DNA from: Paraspadella gotoi
Lineage: Eukaryota > Chaetognatha
DNA: 64,000 nucleotides
Reading direction: 5' to 3'
Assembly (NCBI GenBank): GCA_051294375.1
Contig: CM119268.1
Location: 14,648,977 to 14,712,976 of the forward strand
Shown one piece after another: positions 14,101-23,218 of this stretch. The stretch's first letter is position 1. Each line of letters opens with the position of its first letter. The notes under the pieces are model-generated. The model saw only the letters and a list, made by a program, of their open reading frames with translations, made no database searches and had not been told where the DNA came from. Both the position numbers and the translations under genes were made by a program.

Positions 14101-17100
14101 CAGGTGATTTGCGTGTGTAGTGGATGCGGGGCCGAAGAATTAAACAAAAAGCCCATCCAAAGAAGAGATAGGGAGTGAGAGAATCTGGAATGTCTTTACG
14201 CTAGGGTGTGGTTTTGAATCAAAAGCATAAAAGCACGCACACCAACTCCTGCTTTGAAGAAGAAAAAAAAAACTAATCTAACTTTCTCTCTTTTTTTTTT
14301 CCTCTCATTTCGAAAACTCGCTTTCCTCAACCGGAGAAAATGAGAATGGGAGAGAGAGAGAGAGGGGGGGACTCAATGTTTTTTTCTTGGGTTTTTCGCG
14401 GGGATAATTAAAGAAAAACTAAAAACTCTCCGGACGGCTTCCCGACTTTTCTTGGGTATCAAAACAATTGACTCCGACCAAAAACTCGAGAGAAGGCGAA
14501 AACCCCCCCAAAAAAAGAAAACTAATTTTTTTCCTTATTATTCATTAATTTATATTTCAAATATTGAGAGAGGATAGAAGAGCGGCCGGGTCCATTCGGT
14601 AGCCTAATTGACTTATTATGAACTTGGAATAATTTTTTTTTTTTCGCGTCAAGATTGTTTGTTTTTCTGCGAGATCTTTTTTCCCAGAGAAATTGGGTTA
14701 AATACAAAATAACAAAGATCAGCTTCCCTTCTCTGTCTTCGCGTTTCAGCCACCCTACCCTCGCAGCCCTACGATTCCGCAAAAGACTCACCCTTCGGGT
14801 CACGGAAGGATCCTGCGTCTGGACTTGCATCATCTGCGCCAAGAGGGTCTTGGTCCGCAAGAAACGCATCCGCACGTTGGTGGCTTTGGTGAAATTCTGG
14901 AGGACTTCGGAGGAGGAGAAGTTTTCGGCCGAGGGACGATCGTTGATGAGCTTCACGTACATCTGCGCCAAAGTAGAATCGGGGCTTTGTTTATTTGCTT
15001 GTTTTTTGTTTGATTTACTTTGCGGAATTAGTACAAGACATTGTCAGGATACACCCAACCCCATTTTTTTTTTTTTATTTACCAACGGCCCCGAAGCCCC
15101 CTACTCTTTCCCTATTGACTCATACGCGGGGTCCGACGAAATGGGGTGGAGATTATTTCCTGACCCGCGGGTATTTTTGTTTGTTTTGCAAGGGGGGGAA
15201 CTCTTTAAGGGATGTGAAAGTTTAGGGGTCTGTTTTCGATGGGGCCCCTAGGGGTACGTTTGGCGATCTGTGTTTCAAGGTCCGAACAACCGTGGAAGGA
15301 TGATGTTGTTCGCTGTAACAATACATAAGTATAGTAAGAAGAATTAGTATTTAAAAGTTCCTGAAATAGTAAATTTTACTCCAGCGCTTGGTATAAAATA
15401 AAGTATATAAGTTAATTTATCTTTTTTTAACCTTATTTCCGACTTTTTTTCCAGCTAAAATGATATCCAAACTCCAAAAAGTTAATGTCAGTCGATTAAT
15501 GTCTTTAAAAATAATAAACTTAACGATTTCTTTAAGTTTAACCGTATGCCCTGAATTCTTGTTCGAAACGGCGATGGACTTTCGAGGTGAGAAGTAGCCC
15601 AAGGATGCGCTCTAAAAACGGGGTGGAGTTTATTTGACGCTCGCGGGTGTGAACAAGGGGGTGTGAAAAAGTTGATTCGGACGTAGCGAAGAGGGAGAAA
15701 TGGATTGAGGGGAGCGGGGCCGGGGGAGGCTATCGCAGTCATCATCGACCGCCCGAGGCGCCCTCTCGGGGTAGAATGACGGAAACTCGGGCGAGCTGAC
15801 GACTTGATCTTAAGACATCGACGGCATGATCGTCGTCGTCATTCCTACTACTAACACTATCGTCTCGTGGGACAGAGTCATAGGGGATTTTAGATCAATC
15901 GTTTTTAAATGCCGACTTCTTCCAATTATCATCTACCATTCTATTCTTAAACGGCTTTCGTTTTTAGAGAATCTTTTGAAAACGTATTATTGAATATTTA
16001 ACAAGCAGGTATCATTATTTTTTATTATTTGTATACTCCAATACTAGCTGAATTCAAAGTCATAAATTTAAAACTTGACGCGGATTTCAAAGGCCTGCAT
16101 CTCCCAATTCCCTATACTGACCTCGCCCCCTTCCAAGGGAACGACTTTGGAGAATTCCGTGGTGCAGATGACCTGATTGTCTCCGGTTATTTTGGCCGAA
16201 GGGTCCACGTTGAAAAGATCGAGACATTCGTGCTCCGAGTCAGCGAAATATCTGGACGAATATTAAATAATAACATTTAAGGATAAATATCATTATAATC
16301 TATTCCTATCACAACATTTTGCTTAGTACAAATATGCAGTAACGCAGCAAGTAACATAATTGAAAATAATTTCACAGCCTTAAAAGTTTAAAGGATAAGC
16401 GAGGATACCAAGCGAATGAAGAAACCGGGTCAGAAAAAAAAAAAACGTTTATGTTTCCCTCCGAAAATATTTTTCATTTATCAAATTTAATGTCTTTTTT
16501 TTTTTCTTGGCAGGAAAAGAAAGGTTTCCTGGTTCTAAGTTCTCACCATCCCGGATCATCCGCCTACGATTTGTTTCTCTATATATCTCAAGTGTCAGAA
16601 CAGGCGTTTGACTTTTTAAAATCGTTTTTTATTCCGGTTGTCTCTGTCTTTTCACAGTTTTTTATTTATTTCTATCCCTCTTTTCTCTATCTCACTATCT
16701 CATACATATATTTTTTTAAAATTATCCATATATATCTTTCGATCTCTCTCTACATATATTTAGTTACATACATAATAATATATCTCTCTCGCTCTCTCTC
16801 TCTCTCACACACACACACATATACACACACACTTACTGCCAAGGGCTGTAAGTCAAGCCGTTGTCGACGGAGCGTTCGAGGACCCAGACACCAGGACGCG
16901 GCGAATTCGCCATTCGAATCCAGATGTAGGCCACGTGAAATTCCTAAGGAGGGTTGGTTACGGAGTAGGGACGTGAGAGGGATGAAAAGTGTTAAAACCC
17001 CGAGTGTCACAATGTGTTCATAACTCTCTAAATAAGTGTGAAATTTATTGAATGGAGCCCTTGGAATCACAAGTACAACGATTGTACTTTCGTAGTGGGG

Positions 17101-20100
17101 AGCAGGGGTATTCTTTGTATCAGTGGGGCCCNNNNNNNNNNTGGGGAGCAGGGGTATTCTTTGTATCAGTGGGGCCCCAAGTCTTCTACAATAAAGAATT
17201 TACATTAATGTCCACCAGATGGAAGTCATCGATTTTACAAATAAAAGACGTTAGAATCAGAATCTGCTATTAATGGGTTACTGATGGACGGATGGTGGTT
17301 CCGATTTTTCTAACAGATTTATAATTGGTTTGCTTATTTTGAATACTTAGAGAGAGAGAGAGAGATCATTTTTATGGGATTTTCGATCGTCGTCATCTTG
17401 TCTCGCCTTTTGTTTTATTACGAATCACAAGTGAAGTTGAACACCGAAAAATAAATGAGATCGATCCCCTTCGCGTATCCTTCACAATATCCGGCGAATC
17501 ACCGTGATTCGCTTCGATTTTGACAAACGACCCATGAAGGTTTTTTTTTCAGTTTCGGGAAAGCGGTGGAGGAAGGGGTGAAGACTGGAGGGTGGTGAGA
17601 AGACTCTCAATTTGTTCGACGAACATTTTCTCTCTTTTTTTTTTTTTTGTAATTCGAGATTTAACATCAAATCGAGAGACACTTGCCGACAATGGCTTCC
17701 CCTGTACTCCACATTTTAAACCCTTCACGCTGGGAATTCGAAACTTCAAAGGGAGGAAAAACGAATTGAGATTTTGTGGCTAATTCACGCTTAAAAAAAA
17801 ACAAAAAAAAAACAATAACCGATTCTTGAATTTTTTTTAAGTAAAAATTTTATAACCGAAGACTACCCTTTTCAATTTCAAGATTTTTCCTTACTCTTAG
17901 AATAAATTGTTTTTCTTTTTTTTTTTTAATATTTAGTCTCCACCGGGTATTTAAATAATAGTCCCAAAGGAATTTATCGTAACTGGTTGAAAATGGATTT
18001 TTCAAGTGTTTTTCTCTAACCAAGTTTGACGAATGAATTAAAAATAATCGAACATTATTGTGATTGTCTTTCAGATAGTTTTCATTGCAAACAAAGATCA
18101 TCGACTCATTCTGGTCTATTTTTTTTTTAATGACTCATGATCGTCGCGAAAACGAAAACGACGATGTAGTAAAGAGCCCTTGCCCCCCCACCCCTACTCC
18201 CCTGGAGACTTCACTGCCCATCCGTCTCACCGACCTCAACGGATTTTATCACCGATTCTTTTTGGTAAGTGAGTGGCTCGAGACTTTCCCTTCCCGGACG
18301 GAAAAACCACAGAGAAACCGCGAGAAAATAATCAAAGGATTCGGACCGAAATCGTAAAAAGAAGAGAGAGAGAGAGAGAGAGATCTTGTTGTAAAAAAAA
18401 TCCGGAATGAGACTGGTCTCACTGGCGGAATAAGGAGTCTCTGCGTCTGACCAGTCACGAACTAATTCGAAGAGGATACAAGGTGAGTTCGTCGCCGTGG
18501 TAAGGTTTGCGTCTCGGTCCAAAGGGGGTGGAACGACGATGAGCAGCGGGAGTAAGGGCGAGGCCGAATACCAGGATGTAAACCCAGATTTTTTTTTCTA
18601 GGTCCGCTACTTCGTGACTTGTTTATTGTTTTTTGTGGGTCGAAAAGATGAACAGTTTCGAAAAACAGGGTCGTCGAATCTCGAGTGGATCCACGGGAAG
18701 AACTTCTATGATGAATTATTTTTTTCTCGAGGGTTCGGAGAAAGTCAATAAACAAGCTTTGGGTCTGGTTCAAAAAGGTACAACAAACCGTCCAGGGGGA
18801 CCTTTGTTACTTCTGGAAGAGGAGAAATCTTGTCCCTAAGTTTTTGAAGGGCAACTTGTGGACGAGATTAAGATCTTAAATCTTAAATGCCATAGAGTAT
18901 ATGCGTGTTTAACCTTGATGTTTTTTCTCTAATCAGTAATCAATTACATTTCTCTTTCTTAGATTCAGCACTTCATATTTTAAAAACCGTTTTGACATTT
19001 AGAATGGAGGTAGGAGGAGGGAAAAGAGGTCACACAAAAGGTGGAGGAGTGAAGGTCGAATCGATCGCGCAGGAATGTGAAAAACTCACCCTAGGGTGGG
19101 GGGGAGAGTGAGAAAAGGGAGCGGGAGGACGTCGTGAAAATAGATGGATGACAGCGAATTGAAAGCGATGTGGTAAGACTGTTAGTGTACTTGGACGCAG
19201 GGATGACAGAGCGTGTCTGAGGTCAAGTCGCTCCAATCTTCGGCAATGAATTACGTCACCGATGATTAAGACTTTCGTCGTGAGAAATCGTCGGAGTCGA
19301 CAACCTTTTTCGTGAGAAAAAGAATTCGACACAAAAAGATCGGAAAAGTTAAAAAAGTCGGAATTTCCCCGTCGCGTGAAAAATATAAAAAAAACGAGGT
19401 CGCTGAATCATGCGTTCAAACGGTCGCATCGTAATCTATTTTTTATTTTTTAACTACACAAATTACAAATTAAATTTATATCTTTCTTCTTGCAGTTGCT
19501 GCTTGCTCCTGCTGTTTCCCCGTTATAGCTATTTTTTTTATTAAGCTACGAAAAGTCAATGTAAATCATAAAATCTTTTTAAAAGTTCTTATTACGATAT
19601 ATAATGTTTAAATACCGACCGAAAAAAGCGTCTTATTGAGTCGCGTCTAAACGCGATTAAAACGCCAAAGAAATTCGGTGAATTTCAATTTCACGACCCG
19701 ATAATGTTCACTTTTTCGGAATCCGATGAAAAAGGAGATATAGCGTAAATAAAAGAATCGATAAAAAATCGAAATATATTCGGCGCCTGGTCTGGTTTTC
19801 TGGTGAAGGATGCTCTGTTTACCAAAGGGCGGCGATTTTTAGAGAGGATAAAATCAACCGGAGAGAAAGATGTATAAACAGTTGGAGGAAGACATAATAC
19901 GCCAAGGATCAGTAAATTCTTTCACTGCTAAGAAATTTAGAGATACAAAATTTATAAAGGCTAGCGAGGTCGAATTACTAGATTAGACTGGTGACGTTGA
20001 ATAGTCAAATCTTAGCACTTTTTTCTTTCATCCGGACAAATCGAGCGTGAACGCCGAAAAGACTCAATCTCGTAGGAACTATAGATGGATAAAACCAAAA

Positions 20101-23100
20101 AGAAAATGATGATCTCTTTGTTTTTAAGCGAAGAAAACGTGGGAAAAATAATTACACTCAATAGAAGAAAACATCACGACGAACAAAGAAGGAAAAATCT
20201 GAGTCTCGCCATCAATGGATGCAACAGCCACAATTTTGATTATTTTACACCAAGTGACATTTTTTTATTATTTTATACTCATATTTTTTTTCGGTTAAAC
20301 TTACACACGCCGTATTGAGCATAGTCCAGCATTTTTCAGAAAAATCGGCCATTTTTTCTGGGATTTATTAGAGCATAATAAATTCCAATATCTGGTTTTT
20401 GCTGGCGCGAGCGTGTTTGGGCGGGGAGGGGGCAGCATGAGGAAGGGCAGGGCAAGGAATGACGTAGAAAAATGTATCGAAATAGGGATGTAAGAAGATT
20501 GAAAAGGGAGGGAAAAAAGGACAGCTGCTCTCTTCGTCTCCTACATCAATAAATTTTCCGTAATATGTCTGCTTAGATTAATTCGTACGCGTGGTAGGGT
20601 TTAAAAGGGAACTTAATTTCTATTAGAAGTATTTATAGTATTAGGAGTTATAGTAGTAACGAGTGTATCTACTACCAGAGGTTAAATCGTAGTATAGTGG
20701 CATACGAAAGACCGACTAGGATGCAAATTATAAAAGGTAAAAGAATAAGAGAACAAGAGACATCGGCATTGGCAAAAGAGAGAGTGATAAGAAAGCCGAA
20801 AACTTCGCACCGGCTCGCGAGACTTAGCTCGGCGAATCCCGACTTGAGATGAGATCTTTCAAAAGGGAAAGTCTGGTCGAGGAGAGGGGGAGAAACCCGG
20901 AAAGAAGTTGGGGGGGTGGCGGGGGGGTGGCGAGATTGATGGTTTGACCTACGAAAACTTTGGATATTATCGAAGAAACGAGATAAATGAGGGGCATAAT
21001 CTTCGCCCTTACAACTGGCCAGATCGCCAACGGGGTTAAACCGTCCGTCCGCTGACTTTTCCAAACTAATAACTAATGAGTAGTACAACAATTTTTCTTG
21101 TTTAGATTTCAGGGAATCAAAAAGGCAAACCTTTCTAAATTTTACGAGTCCCTTATCCCAAAACTTTTTAATCCTTTCCTCCTAAACTTTCTTTCCATAC
21201 TAAAAAAAAATGAATAAAAATATCCGAGCCAAAAATGATATTTTTATCTTTCCAAAAAAATCTTGTTACCATATTCTTTTTCAAAGTTTTCTGTTTCCAA
21301 GTAAAAATTTAATTTTGATAAGAGGACGCCGGTGTGAGGGGAGAGAGAGAGAGAAAAGTTCGGTTAATATTCTTGAAGGATTCAAGTGGAACCTCAGGAT
21401 GCCGATGCTCCAAAATAACATTAGTTCGTCTTCAGTTTTTAAGTGGATAAACTCCAAGAGGCGAACAGATTTCGTCGCGGGGATTTCGACGGTGATCATT
21501 TTATTTCCTGGTGGAGTGAAACGGAAATCGAGTCTCTTCGATTCACAGATGTGATTTTAACAAGAAATTAAAAGAAAACGACGCCGAGCTGACCCCTCTT
21601 CACCTAATCACCAATCACAGAGCGCGACCACTCACAAAAGTCAGCGCAGAGGGATTCGCTCAAAACCGAAATCGACTCTTAAGATAACAACAGCTGCTAT
21701 TTTAAAAGGGGAAACAGATTCCCTTTTCTGCTCTGATTCTCGATCTGTTTTCGTTGGTCATAGTTTCCGGCATTGATGGTTCGCCCTCTCTCCATCCGAG
21801 ACGCGAAGTGAGGAATCCCGTTCACGCCCGCCCCCCCTTTCTCCCCCAGCAATTTTTTTTTTATTCTTACGGCTATTAAATTAGACATTTCCCAGCATAT
21901 TTCCTTCTTTTATCAAGTTAGCGACACAAGCTAAGTGACGTCAGTTTTTAAGTTTTTAACTAAATGTTAGGGCGATCTTTAGTTCGGTGACCGATTTATT
22001 TTCCAAGTTTTTAGCGTATTGTTCTCCAACCGCTTATTGTAATTTCAAGAAAAAAAACGTCTTCCAATTCGCAATCACAACGAAAAAGAAAGGAAATTCA
22101 TGATGAAGAAAAAAAGGAAAAATTTCATAAAATAAATTTCATAAAATAAATACAAAAAAATTTCATGAAATTTTTATTTTTATACCGTTTGTAAGCTAGC
22201 GGTTTCTCTTTTATATATTCAGTGACACCTACTAAAAAAAAAATTATCATCATCATCATCGTAAGTTGTTTAATTTTTTTTTTGTTTCCGTGAACAAAAT
22301 GAGAAGAATCACCGAGGCCAAGACCCGTCTCCGGTGGTCAACCATTCTTCCTCGGCGATTGGGACATTGTGATCCGAAATCGAAGAAAGGGTGACAACAA
22401 AAGGACGAGGGTGAGAAGAGGCAAAGAGGCAGACTAAACAACGTGTGAGGTCACTCTCTCTCTCCAAAGAAGTGGTCAAAAGAAAATGGGCGGATCGAAA
22501 TTCCTAAAATGACCAATTCGCTTCATTCTCGCTATATTTAAAAAGGAAGGGATTAAGTTCGTTTAAAGGTTTTTTTTCAAGAAATTTCGCAATTCTATCG
22601 CCCGGATTTTGAAAGGCAGGAAAACCTCGAAAAAACCCTAAGAACATTGTAAGAAAGTTAGGAATTTTTATGGCAGTGGGGAATCTAGGATTTCTTCCAG
22701 ACTCCACTGTAAAATGCCGAGAGAGAGAGAGAAAGAGAGAGAGAGTTCAGGCTGCATATAATCGAAAATGGATCCCTGTTTCCTCTTGACAAAAAGAAAG
22801 TAAAGGGCAACACAGAGAAAAATCGAACAGAACAAAGAATCAGGAGTAAACACTCAACAGGCGATACATTTAGCTCCATTTAACGTTCGAGATTTTCTTT
22901 GCTGCCTTTTGTTTTGATATAAAAGTTTGTTCTCGTAAGAGTACGCTATTCTGAATTTATATTCTTTCAATGATTAAAAATTAAAAAAACCTAAAAAAAA
23001 AAAAGAATTTCTGCGATTTCAAGATTAAAAGGAAATAAAGAGAATAAAAATAATAAAATCTGAAAAAAAACTTGAGAGGCGAATCTCCCCTTAATCGCGG

Positions 23101-23175
23101 TGGGACGGCGGCTCGACGGCCTCTGGGGGGGTTTTTCTCTGGTGTCAAGGTGTAAAGGAAACATTCAGGTCTGAA

Positions 23176-23218
<43 letters not shown>

